Below, piece after piece: positions 22,431 through 30,641 of a DNA stretch of 32,214 nucleotides. The first letter of the stretch is position 1; each line of letters begins with the position of its first letter. The notes under the pieces are model-generated. The model made no database searches. It had not been told where the DNA came from and worked only from the letters and a program-made list of their open reading frames with translations. The DNA is taken from assembly GCA_052148155.1 (NCBI GenBank), contig JBKQIY010000173.1, positions 1 to 32,214 on the forward strand. The letters run 5' to 3'. The DNA is from JBBQER01 sp052148155 (lineage in GTDB: Bacteria > Actinomycetota > Acidimicrobiia > IMCC26256 > PALSA-610). Made by a program: the position numbers and the translations under genes.

Positions 22431-24145
22431 CGGGTTCTCCGGTCGATCTGTAGTCGTTCATGTGTGCGCTGGGTGCGCTGCGCGACCCGCCGTTGTACCT
22501 CCGACGACTGCAACGCCGAGCGGAACAGCGGGCCGACGACGAACGGCAGTTGCTCGACGCGCGGAATCGTCGCGTGGTCAGCCGTACCGAAGACGCGGCG
22601 CAACGCGGCGGCGTCGGTGGCGGCACCGACACTCAGACACAGGCAACCGGTGCCGCGCCGCCGCGCCTCGCTCAACGCGCGACGCGCATCGGCCTCGCCG
22701 TATGCGCCCTCGTAGCCGTAATCGTACGCGAAACCGTCCGACACGACCACGAGCAGCCGGCGGGGCGTCCCGCCGTGCGCCTCAACGACCGCGGCACCGT
22801 GGCGGATCGCCGCGCCGAGCCGCGTGTAAGCACCCGGCACCAGGCCACCGACGCGGCGGAAGACCAGCGTGTCGAGCGGATCGTCGAAGCGTTTCACCGG
22901 TACGACGCTCACCGCCGCCCGACCCTGCGAGTGAAAGGCGAAGAGCGCGACCCGGTCGCCGAGGTCGTGCAGTGCCACCGTGAGTGCCGCCGCGGCGCGC
23001 CGTTGTAGCTCGTGCACGGACGCGCCCGTGGCGCTCGGCTCGCCGGCCGATCCCGAGATGTCGAGAAGGATCAGCACCGAGAGGTCGCGCCGCCGGCGCA
23101 CACTGTCGATATAGACGGATTCGTCGGGAGCCGCGCCGGCCAGGGTTTCGACGCGTGCTTCGACCGCGGCGTCGATGTCGATGTCGTCGCCCTGCAACTG
23201 CCGGTGCCGCCGCTCGACGGCCACTCCCAAGCGTGCGAGGGCCCGTCGCAGCGTCTGCGCACCCTCCGGCATGAACGGCACGTGTTCGTCGAGCTTCGGC
23301 GTGACCTCGATCACGGTGCACCAGTTGAGCCGGTACCGCCGCCGGAGCGCGTCCCACTCGGGATAGGTGGTACTCCACCGCTCGACCGGGCCGACGCCAC
23401 CCGTCGGTCTGGCGTTGGACAAGGACATGACGGCGCTGCGCCCGCGGCGCGTCGCGCGCGTGCTCGTCTGCGTCGCGTTGTCGGCACCGGGAGGCCCGCC
23501 GGCCGTCGAACGCGCGGGCGTGAGCATTCGGCTGAGCAGCCGTCCGATCGGGCCACCACCGCCGACCGGACTCGAAAAGGCGTCGGGCATCACCGCGTCG
23601 TCGTCGAGATCGCGCAGGGCTGCATCCGTGGTCCGGCGTGGGCCGTACACCGCGGGCTGCGCCTCGGTCTGTACGTCTGCGGTCGAGACGACGCGAACGC
23701 GCCGGGGCCGAATCGTCCCGAACCACGGCGGGGGGTCGTTGACTACCTCGCGCGTCGTGGCGAGCTGCAACGCCGCCGACGGCGAATCGACCCGCGCCGC
23801 GGCCGCAACATCGATCAGCGATCGCAGCGACGCGGGCAGCAGCGCGTCGTGCGCGGCGAGCGCGCGGTTGCCTTCAAGCGCGAGATACCGCCGCGCGAGT
23901 GCCGGGCGGCGGGCCAACGCCCTCACGATCTCGAACTCCAGACTCCCCGCGCCCAACAACGACGCCTGCACCACGAGGCTCCGCACCTGGTCACGCGGAT
24001 GCGCGTCGGCGTCGACGAAGACCGTGCTGCCGTCGGTCCACGCCCCTTCGCCCGTCGCGGCAGCCACGACGTCGACGGTGCGGCCCGCGATCGCCGACGC
24101 CAAGAGACTGAATCGGGTCAAACCATCATGCGCACCCACAGCCAC
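22427..24145 (-). CDS. NorD-like VWA-domain protein, partner of the AAA+ ATPase
   Basis: A protein of about 572 residues. The N-terminal part (RFSLLASAIAGRTVDV) and an alpha-helical middle lead to a C-terminal von Willebrand A domain with MIDAS motif DISGS (about residues 362-366), the distal Thr in GAYTRLG, and Asp in VVSDGF. The segment SDGFAYDYGYEGAYGEADAR is the diagnostic NorD signature. GTG 24145 is chosen as start; an upstream TTG at 24193 falls inside the candidate operator, and GTG 24139 is also possible. It is the first gene of the minus-strand series and divergent from the P450 module. The VWA protein normally links the ATPase to its substrate protein. Confidence 0.88.
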   Translation of the reverse strand: MAVGAHDGLTRFSLLASAIAGRTVDVVAAATGEGAWTDGSTVFVDADAHPRDQVRSLVVQASLLGAGSLEFEIVRALARRPALARRYLALEGNRALAAHDALLPASLRSLIDVAAAARVDSPSAALQLATTREVVNDPPPWFGTIRPRRVRVVSTADVQTEAQPAVYGPRRTTDAALRDLDDDAVMPDAFSSPVGGGGPIGRLLSRMLTPARSTAGGPPGADNATQTSTRATRRGRSAVMSLSNARPTGGVGPVERWSTTYPEWDALRRRYRLNWCTVIEVTPKLDEHVPFMPEGAQTLRRALARLGVAVERRHRQLQGDDIDIDAAVEARVETLAGAAPDESVYIDSVRRRRDLSVLILLDISGSAGEPSATGASVHELQRRAAAALTVALHDLGDRVALFAFHSQGRAAVSVVPVKRFDDPLDTLVFRRVGGLVPGAYTRLGAAIRHGAAVVEAHGGTPRRLLVVVSDGFAYDYGYEGAYGEADARRALSEARRRGTGCLCLSVGAATDAAALRRVFGTADHATIPRVEQLPFVVGPLFRSALQSSEVQRRVAQRTQRTHERLQIDRRTR

Positions 24146-24173
24146 GCACCGAAACCTAATCGTTGTTCGTGAT

Positions 24174-24193
24174 TGACCAAATAGTTGTTCCAA
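24174..24193. promoter_or_regulatory. Candidate shared operator, copy A
   Basis: TGACCAAATAGTTGTTCC shares 15 of 18 positions with copy B. It sits in the 64-bp gap between the divergent NorD-like gene and the small ORF/P450 module, so one bound regulator could control both directions. Confidence 0.6.
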
Positions 24194-24209
24194 CGTAGCC
24201 TCCGCCCCG

Positions 24210-24329
24210 ATGCGACCGCGGAAGCTGAGGCGTAGTCACGCGTCGTACGCGGTCGCCGCGCTGATGTTGCTGACGGTGAATGTCAGCTTTGCCGGGACGC
24301 TGCTTTTGCTCGGGGACGCGCAGCGATGA
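24210..24329 (+). CDS. Small hydrophobic peptide (39 aa) coupled to P450-1
   Basis: ATG 24210 opens a 39-residue frame: a basic start (MRPRKLRRSH), then a hydrophobic span (AVAALMLLTVNVSFAGTLLL) and a short polar end. Its TGA overlaps the ATG of the P450 in ATGA at 24326. The pattern looks like a single-span membrane or signal-anchor peptide. No family is recognised and the ribosome site is weak. Support comes from the exact 4-base overlap and from its position as first frame after a divergent promoter. It might tether the P450 or a redox partner to the membrane, which is inference. Confidence 0.5.
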   Translation: MRPRKLRRSHASYAVAALMLLTVNVSFAGTLLLLGDAQR

Positions 24330-25543
24330 GCGCGCAACCGACCTCGGACGTTTACTACGACCCGTACGACCTGGGGATCAACACGAACCCCTACCCGATA
24401 TTCCGCCGGCTGCGGGAGGAAGCGCCGCTCTATTACAACCAGCAATACGACTTCTACGCGATCAGCCGGGCCGAGGATGTGGAACGCGCGCTCGCGGACC
24501 ACACACGGCTCAGCAACGCACAATCCGACATCCTCGATTTCATTCGCCTGGGCGCCGAATGGCCGCGCGGTTTCTTCATCTTCGAAGACCCGCCGCTGCA
24601 CACGGCGCACCGCGGCGTGGTCTCCCGCGTGTTCACACCGCGGAAGATGGCGGCGCTCGAACCGCAGGTCCGGACGTTCTGTGCGCGCAGCCTCGATCCG
24701 CTCGTAGGCCGCGACCGGTTCGACTTCGTCCGCGACTTCGGGGCCCTGATCTCGATGCGCGTCATCGGGATGCTGCTCGGAATTCCCGAGAGCGACCAGC
24801 TCGCGGTCCACGACCACGTGAACTCCAGCACCCGCAACGACCCGGGCCAACCGCTCGAAGTCGACGTGGCGCAGTTCGCCGACAACATGTTCGCCGAATA
24901 CATCGACTGGCGTGCCGACCACCCGTCGGACGATCTGATGACGGAGCTCCTCAACGTCGAGTTCGTCGACGAGACGAGCACGACGCGTCGCTTGACGCGC
25001 GAAGAGATCCTGACGTTCGTCACGCTGTTGTCCGGCGCAGGCAACGAAACCACGGCCAAAATGATCGGCTGGATCGCCAAGGTGTTGTCCGATCATCCCG
25101 ACCAACGTCGCTCGGTGGTCGACGACCCGTCGCTCAGTGGCGATGCGGTCGAGGAGATCCTTCGCTACGAACCGCCGGGGCCGCAGATGGCTCGCCTCGT
25201 GCTCGAGGACGTCGAGTTCCAGGGGCAGGTCGTCCCCGCGGGCAGCGTGCTCGTCTGCGTCCTCGCCGCCGCCAACCGCGACGACCGCCGATTCCCCGAC
25301 GGCGACCGGTTCGACGTGCACCGCAAGCCCAGCGGCATCTTCACGTTCTCGTTCGGACTGCACTTCTGCCTCGGCGCCGCGCTCGCACGGCTCCAGGGAC
25401 GCGTCGCCCTCGAAGAAGTGCTGAAGCGCTTCCCCGAATGGACCGTCGACGACGAGAACGCGCAGCTTGTGGCGTCATCGACGACCCGGGGTTACGAATC
25501 GCTGCCGGTCTTCGTCACTCCGCCGGCCACGCGACCGACTTGA
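24326..25543 (+). CDS. Cytochrome P450 (P450-1)
   Basis: A 405-residue soluble bacterial P450 with all key elements intact: the I-helix LLSGAGNETTAK with acid-Thr pair for oxygen activation, the K-helix ExxR in EEILRYEPP, and the heme loop FSFGLHFCLGAALAR with ligand Cys348. N-terminal YYDPYDLGINTNPYPIFRRL is typical of actinobacterial CYPs that hydroxylate terpenoid, steroid or fatty substrates. It needs ferredoxin and a reductase, neither of which is in the window. The start overlaps the stop of the small hydrophobic ORF. The 3' end overlaps the convergent aldehyde dehydrogenase gene by 29 bp. This is the only one of the three P450s with an uninterrupted frame. Confidence 0.95.
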   Translation: MSAQPTSDVYYDPYDLGINTNPYPIFRRLREEAPLYYNQQYDFYAISRAEDVERALADHTRLSNAQSDILDFIRLGAEWPRGFFIFEDPPLHTAHRGVVSRVFTPRKMAALEPQVRTFCARSLDPLVGRDRFDFVRDFGALISMRVIGMLLGIPESDQLAVHDHVNSSTRNDPGQPLEVDVAQFADNMFAEYIDWRADHPSDDLMTELLNVEFVDETSTTRRLTREEILTFVTLLSGAGNETTAKMIGWIAKVLSDHPDQRRSVVDDPSLSGDAVEEILRYEPPGPQMARLVLEDVEFQGQVVPAGSVLVCVLAAANRDDRRFPDGDRFDVHRKPSGIFTFSFGLHFCLGAALARLQGRVALEEVLKRFPEWTVDDENAQLVASSTTRGYESLPVFVTPPATRPT

Positions 25544-26999
25544 TCTCGAGGTACTGCTCGAAGCCCGCGTAGCCGTTCTGGCGGCCGATGCCGCTTGCCT
25601 TGTAGCCGCCGAACGGCACGTCGGCACCGTACGCCGCGCCGCCATTGACGCCGATCACACCCGCGCGCAGCCGCCGCGCCACGGCCTGCGCATGTTCCAA
25701 CGAACTCGACATCACGTTGCCCGCCAGGCCGTAGACACTATCGTTCGCGATGCGGATCGCATCCTCTTCGTCTTCGTACGGAATGACGACAAGCACGGGC
25801 CCGAAGATCTCCTCCTGGGCGATCGTCATCTCGTTATCGACATCGACGAACAATGTCGGCTTCACGTAGTAGCCCGTATCGAAACCCGCGGGCGCGTCCG
25901 GGCCGCCCACCAGCAACCGGGCGCCCTCATCGATCCCCGCCTGGATGTAACCGACGACCCGCGCGCGTTGCCTTGCAGAGATCACCGGTCCGCACAGCGT
26001 CTCGGGTGCTTGCGGGTCACCGGGCGCGATGCCTTCGTACATCGCCCTCAGGATCTCGACACCGTCGTCGTAGCGCGCTCGCGGCAGCAACATGCGAGTC
26101 GGGATCGCGCATCCCTGCCCGGCGTGCATGCACGGCGCGATGCCGATCATGCAGGAGAGCTCGAGTTCGGCGTCGTCGAGCACGATGGTGGCGGACTTAC
26201 CGCCGAGTTCCAGGAACAGCCGCTTCATCGTGGCTGCGCCCTTCTCCATGATGCGCTTGCCGACCGCGGTCGATCCCGTGAACGAGATCAAGTCGACCTT
26301 GGGCGAGAGCGTCAGATCCTCGCCCACCAAATGGTCGGACGCCGTGACAACGTTGACCACGCCAGCCGGGATGTCGGTACGCTCCGCGATCAAGCGGCCG
26401 ACACGCGTCGCGTTGTAGGGCGTGTCAGGCGCCGGTTTCAGCACCACCGTGTTACCGGTCGCCAGGGCTTGACCCAGCTTGTTGATCGTGACCTCGAACG
26501 GAAAGTTCCACGGGACGATCGCACCGACGACGCCGGCCGGTTCATGCCAGACCTGGCGCGTGGTCACCTGGCCGGTGAGGTCGACGAGCGCGTCGCCGAG
26601 GTCGATCTCCCACGGGAACTCGTCGATGAGCTTGGCCGGATACGTCAGGGCCGCGGCCAGCGGCGCGTCGAGCTGCGGTCCGTGCGTGACCAGACGCGGA
26701 CAGCCAACTTCGAGGATCAGCTCCTCGCGCAGCTCCTCCTGCTCGGTCTCCAACGCAGCTTGCAGTTGTTCGAGGCACCGCTGCCGGAAACTGCGGTTGG
26801 TCGACCAGTCGGTCTCGTCGAACGCGCGTCGGGCCGCGTCGATCGCACGCGCCATGTCGGCATGCGACGCGTTGGCGACGTCGCCAAGCACCTCTTCGGT
26901 CGCCGGGTTGACGTTGGTGAACGTGCCGTCCTCCCCGGCGACGAGGTTGCCGTCGATCAACATCCTCGTCTCGAACCCGACGTTCGGCGTGTCGGACAC
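25515..26999 (-). CDS. NAD(P)-dependent aldehyde dehydrogenase
   Basis: A 494-residue enzyme of normal length that oxidises an aldehyde to a carboxylic acid. The oxyanion Asn is in VPWNFPFE (N165), the cofactor Lys in VLKPAPDTP, the Rossmann motif in FTGSTAVGK, the general base Glu in LELGGKS (E264), and the nucleophile Cys in HAGQGCAIPTR (C297). GTG 26999 is supported by GGGAGG eight bases ahead; the longer frame upstream crosses the divergent promoter. It is divergent from P450-2 across a candidate operator and convergent with P450-1. It could convert aldehydes produced by P450 and dehydrogenase steps. Confidence 0.95.
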   Translation of the reverse strand: MSDTPNVGFETRMLIDGNLVAGEDGTFTNVNPATEEVLGDVANASHADMARAIDAARRAFDETDWSTNRSFRQRCLEQLQAALETEQEELREELILEVGCPRLVTHGPQLDAPLAAALTYPAKLIDEFPWEIDLGDALVDLTGQVTTRQVWHEPAGVVGAIVPWNFPFEVTINKLGQALATGNTVVLKPAPDTPYNATRVGRLIAERTDIPAGVVNVVTASDHLVGEDLTLSPKVDLISFTGSTAVGKRIMEKGAATMKRLFLELGGKSATIVLDDAELELSCMIGIAPCMHAGQGCAIPTRMLLPRARYDDGVEILRAMYEGIAPGDPQAPETLCGPVISARQRARVVGYIQAGIDEGARLLVGGPDAPAGFDTGYYVKPTLFVDVDNEMTIAQEEIFGPVLVVIPYEDEEDAIRIANDSVYGLAGNVMSSSLEHAQAVARRLRAGVIGVNGGAAYGADVPFGGYKASGIGRQNGYAGFEQYLEIKSVAWPAE

Positions 27000-27012
27000 C
27001 GTTCTACCTCCC

Positions 27013-27032
27013 TGACCAAACATTCGTTCCGG
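27013..27032. promoter_or_regulatory. Candidate shared operator, copy B
   Basis: TGACCAAACATTCGTTCCGG lies in the 49-bp gap between the divergent aldehyde dehydrogenase (start 26999) and P450-2 (start 27049). It holds AAC-N4-GTT but is not a full palindrome. Copies at 24174 and 21574 sit at the other two main promoters of the cluster. Confidence 0.6.
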
Positions 27033-27048
27033 GACTAGGGTCAGTGTA

Positions 27049-28253
27049 ATGAGCGAAGGTCCCGACGAACACGGCTTCGACATCCTGTCGCTGCACTCCG
27101 AGCTCGCGGTGAACCCGCAGCCGACGTACCGGATGCTCCAGGAAGGTTCGCCCGTCCTGCGCGTCGACGGTGTCGGCGTGATTGTGAGCTCGCGCGCAGC
27201 CGTTGACGAGATCCTGCGCGACCCCGAGACGTTCTCGTCGAACATGGACGCGACCGACTTGAAGACGCGCCGGCCGTTGATCCCGCTGCAGATCGATCCG
27301 CCCGCGCATCGCACCTACCGCAAGCTCCTCGACCCGCTGTTCGCACCCCAACGGGTGGCGGTGCTCGAACATCCGGTGACCGACCTGGTGAACGAGTTGA
27401 TTGACGGGCTGGTCGACAAGGAAGAGATCGACTTCGCGCGGCAGTTCTCGGTGCCGTTCCCGTCGCAGGTGTTCTTGACCTTGCTCGGCTTGCCACTCGA
27501 AGAACTGCCGCGTTTCGTGGGGATGAAGGACGGCGTGATCCGGCCCGATCACGTCGCCGGTGAGCCGCGCGGCAATCTTGCGACCGAGCAGCTCCAGCAG
27601 GAAACGGCAGACTCGATCTATGCATATTTCGAGGATCTGCTCGACGAGCGCGGCAGCGAACGACGCAACGATCTCGTGAGCCAATTTCTCGACGCCGAGG
27701 TGGACGGTGAGCGGCTGAGCCACGAGAACATCCTCGATATCTGCTTCTTGTTCCTGATCGCGGGCCTCGACACCGTGTCGGCGTCGCTCGATTGTTTCTT
27801 CGGTTACCTCGGGCAGCATGCAGAGCAACGGCAAGCGATCGTGGACCGGCCCGACCTCATCCCGGGCGTCGTCAGGAATTGCTGCGCTGGGAGACGCCGG
27901 TCATGGCGGTCGCTCGGGTTGCGACGCACGACACCGAGCTGGGTGGGTGCCCGGTGCACACCGGCGAACAGATCATGGCACTCGTCGGCGCCGCGAACGT
28001 CGACGACCACGAGTTCCCCGAGGCCGGCGAGGTGCAGTTCGACCGCGCCGCGAATCGGCACCTCGCGTTCGGCGGCGGAATCCATCGGTGTCTGGGTTCG
28101 CACCTCGCGCGCCTCGAACTGCGCATCGCGTTGCGCGAGTGGCATCGTCGCATCCCCGAGTACCGCGTGAAACCTGGCGTCGCGCTCCAGTACACGCCGG
28201 GGATCCGGTCGCTCGAAACGTTCCCGATGCTGCTCGGCGCATCCATTTCATGA
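27049..28253 (+). pseudogene. Cytochrome P450 (P450-2), one-base frameshift
   Basis: The first frame encodes a P450 up to about 27873: N-terminal domain, then DPPAHRTYRKLLDPLF and I-helix FLIAGLDTVSAS. The rest continues in another frame: K-helix LRWETPV, heme loop LAFGGGIHRCLGSHLARLE, and the end at 28253. Adding one base after 27873 (GTCGTC-AGGAATTG read as GTC GTC GAG GAA TTG) restores the conserved VVEELLRWE. The total of 1205 bases is one short of a 402-codon frame. Either a sequencing error or a recent inactivation. The stop overlaps the DUF2889 start (ATGA), which argues that the gene is normally translated to its end. Confidence 0.9.
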
Positions 28254-29239
28254 GTCCGATGCCGCCGCGACCCGGACCACACCGACCGCTGCCAATGGGA
28301 GCTCGGCTGACCCCTCGCTCGGCACGCAGGACGTGGAGCATCGACGTCACGTTCCCGAGCGGACTCGCCGGCGACGTTGTCGCCGACATCCGTGGGCGCG
28401 ATCTGCGTACCGACGGCACCGGCACGGCCTCGATCATCGACGAACTGGTGGTCCGCATCGACATCGACGCCGCGACGCGGACGATCAGCGCGGTCGCTGT
28501 GGAACGCGGACCGGGGACACTCGTGGACGTCGACGGCATCGGCACCCGAGCCGGCTTCGCGCGCCAGCTCGCCGAACTGTTCCCGGGCGACGCCGCGCGC
28601 CGCACGTTGTGTTACAGCGCGCTGGAAGATCTGAGTGGTGCGCTCCTGGTTTCCGGATACGCGCACTTGCACGCGGGGCTCATCGCCGGGCGCGAGATGG
28701 CCGAGCTCGCCGCGAACATGCAAGCTGACATCTGCGCCGGCTGGGCCGGCGACGGGCCGGTCATTTCGACCATGCGCGCACACGGCTACAACCCAGTGCC
28801 GATAGGGCCCGCGGTGCTGTCCGCCGGACCGTCCGACGCGATCGGCTGGCACGAGATGGCTCCGTTGACGCCCCCGACCGTGCGACGCCGGCGGCGGATC
28901 GACGTGGTCGCGGGCGCGGTCGACCGAAAGCAACGCGCGGAGGAGCACTTCCGGGACTCGTATGCCGGCGCCGCCGGCGAGACGGTAATGCACGAATACC
29001 TCGTCGACGCAGTGGTGGACGCGCATTCACGCGTTGTGTCGCTCCAAATCGACCCGCGTGTCCTTCCGTGGGACGAGTGTCCCAGTGCGGCGGCGAGCGC
29101 GCACAATATCGTCGGCACCGAGATCAGTGATCTCCCGGCACGCGTGCGCAGTGACCTCACCGGCGTATCGACGTGCACGCATCTCAACAGCACCCTGCGC
29201 ACCCTCGCCGACGTGCAGTCTCTCGCACGAGCGCTCTGA
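28250..29239 (+). CDS. DUF2889 family protein
   Basis: A 329-residue protein of a family with no known function. Visible family features are the N-terminal RRTWSIDVTFPSG, a central region with MQADICAGWAG, and the C-terminal PARVRSDLTGVSTCTHLNST followed by LRTLADVQ with conserved Cys, Thr and His. ATG 28250 overlaps the P450-2 stop, so the two are co-translated. No signal peptide or membrane span. Coupling to a P450 suggests an accessory or catalytic role in the same oxidation route, but nothing in the sequence defines it. Confidence 0.85.
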   Translation: MSPMPPRPGPHRPLPMGARLTPRSARRTWSIDVTFPSGLAGDVVADIRGRDLRTDGTGTASIIDELVVRIDIDAATRTISAVAVERGPGTLVDVDGIGTRAGFARQLAELFPGDAARRTLCYSALEDLSGALLVSGYAHLHAGLIAGREMAELAANMQADICAGWAGDGPVISTMRAHGYNPVPIGPAVLSAGPSDAIGWHEMAPLTPPTVRRRRRIDVVAGAVDRKQRAEEHFRDSYAGAAGETVMHEYLVDAVVDAHSRVVSLQIDPRVLPWDECPSAAASAHNIVGTEISDLPARVRSDLTGVSTCTHLNSTLRTLADVQSLARAL

Positions 29240-29317
29240 ACACGCAAGGATGACGTTACGGCCAGTTGTTGGACTACTCGCTTTCAAGCGGAAACTGCAT
29301 ATACAGAGGGGACGCAT

Positions 29318-30619
29318 GTGCTACGCCGGAATCTGGTTTGCGTAGGTATTGCCGGCACGCTGTTGTTGGTCGGGTGCACCTCGGGAACAAGCAGCAATGG
29401 GGCGGCGAACACGACGTCGCCGACGACGGCGGCTCCATCGGCTACCGGGCCCGCACCGGGCGTGACCGCCGACGGCATCAAAATCGGTGTCACCTACGTC
29501 GACACGAAGGCGCTGTTGAAATCGGGTCTCAACTACAACCTCGGTGATTGGAAGGGCGCGTGGGAGGCGCTCATCAACCAGGTCAACGCGGCGGGCGGCA
29601 TCAACGGACGCAAGCTCGTGCCAGACATCGTGACGATCGACCCGACGGCGCCTCAGTACGCGCAAGCAGCCTGCGTCAAGTTCACCGAGGACGACAAAGA
29701 TTTCCTCGTCGCCGGATTCTTCCTCGCCGACGCGGTCAACTGCGTGGTCGACACCCACAAGACGGCAGTGGTCGGTGGCACCCAAACGAACCAGCGTGTC
29801 GCGGACGCCAGGGCCCCGTGGCTCACCGCGATGCCCGGCGACGAGCAGACGAACCGGGTCATCCAGGCGCTCAAGGCCAACGGTTCGCTGTCCGGCAAGG
29901 TCGGTGTCTTCGTCGGTCAGGCCGAGGATGCGGCCACGTTGAGCGGCGACCTCGTGCCCGCGCTCAAAGCGGTCGGCGTCACGCCGGTTCAGACCGCGGT
30001 CATGGACGCGCCGACGAGCGACACCGCGGCGGTCCAGACCAATGTCAATCTCATCGCCCAGAAGTTCCAGGCATCCGGTGTCAACACCGTCGTGCTCGGC
30101 GGCCTCGCCGCAGAGAACTGGCCCGAGTACATGGAGGACAATCCGTACCACCCGAAGCTGCTGTTCATCGACGTCACTGGGGCCATCGCGTTCGCGATCA
30201 ACAAGGCGACCACCAACACGTCGCTCCTCCAAGGGTCGATTGCCGGAGGCCCGTACGGCCCGAATCAGCAGATTTTCGAAGATTCCCAGATGCAGGCCTG
30301 CATCCAGACGCTGGCCGCGGCCGGCGTCCAGACGCCCGCACCGGACACGCTGTCGAGCAACATGTCGGACCAGCCGTTCCAGGCGGCGTTCAACGTCTGC
30401 CCGGTCTTCGACATCCTCAAGGCTTGGCTCCAAGCGGCGGGCAAGAACTTGAACTACGGCACGCTGCAATCCGCGATCAACGGTCTGACTGTCCACGTCT
30501 CGGGAGATCCGACCCCGCGCGTCTTCAGCCCGACCGCGCTCGACGGCAACCCCAAGGCGTACCTGTTCAGCTGGGACTCGACGCAGAAGACTTACGTCAT
30601 GCTCGCCGGCAAGAGCTGA
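29318..30619 (+). CDS. ABC-transporter substrate-binding lipoprotein (Peripla_BP_6)
   Basis: A 433-residue extracytoplasmic binding protein. It has an N-terminal lipoprotein signal with basic start, hydrophobic core and lipobox LLVGC (Cys20), then a Ser/Thr/Ala-rich linker. The binding domain begins at IKIGVTYVDTKAL and shows INGRKLVPDIV, FTEDDKDFLVAGFFLADAVN and the two-lobe pattern. GTG 29318 is preceded by AGAGGGG at a good distance. It is separate from P450-2/DUF2889 by 78 bp. No permease or ATPase genes are in the window, so it may feed an unlinked transporter. It is distantly related to the signal-less protein at 20441. The ligand is unknown. Confidence 0.9.
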   Translation: MLRRNLVCVGIAGTLLLVGCTSGTSSNGAANTTSPTTAAPSATGPAPGVTADGIKIGVTYVDTKALLKSGLNYNLGDWKGAWEALINQVNAAGGINGRKLVPDIVTIDPTAPQYAQAACVKFTEDDKDFLVAGFFLADAVNCVVDTHKTAVVGGTQTNQRVADARAPWLTAMPGDEQTNRVIQALKANGSLSGKVGVFVGQAEDAATLSGDLVPALKAVGVTPVQTAVMDAPTSDTAAVQTNVNLIAQKFQASGVNTVVLGGLAAENWPEYMEDNPYHPKLLFIDVTGAIAFAINKATTNTSLLQGSIAGGPYGPNQQIFEDSQMQACIQTLAAAGVQTPAPDTLSSNMSDQPFQAAFNVCPVFDILKAWLQAAGKNLNYGTLQSAINGLTVHVSGDPTPRVFSPTALDGNPKAYLFSWDSTQKTYVMLAGKS

Positions 30620-30641
30620 GGCCTGTAATCGCCATTGCGAG

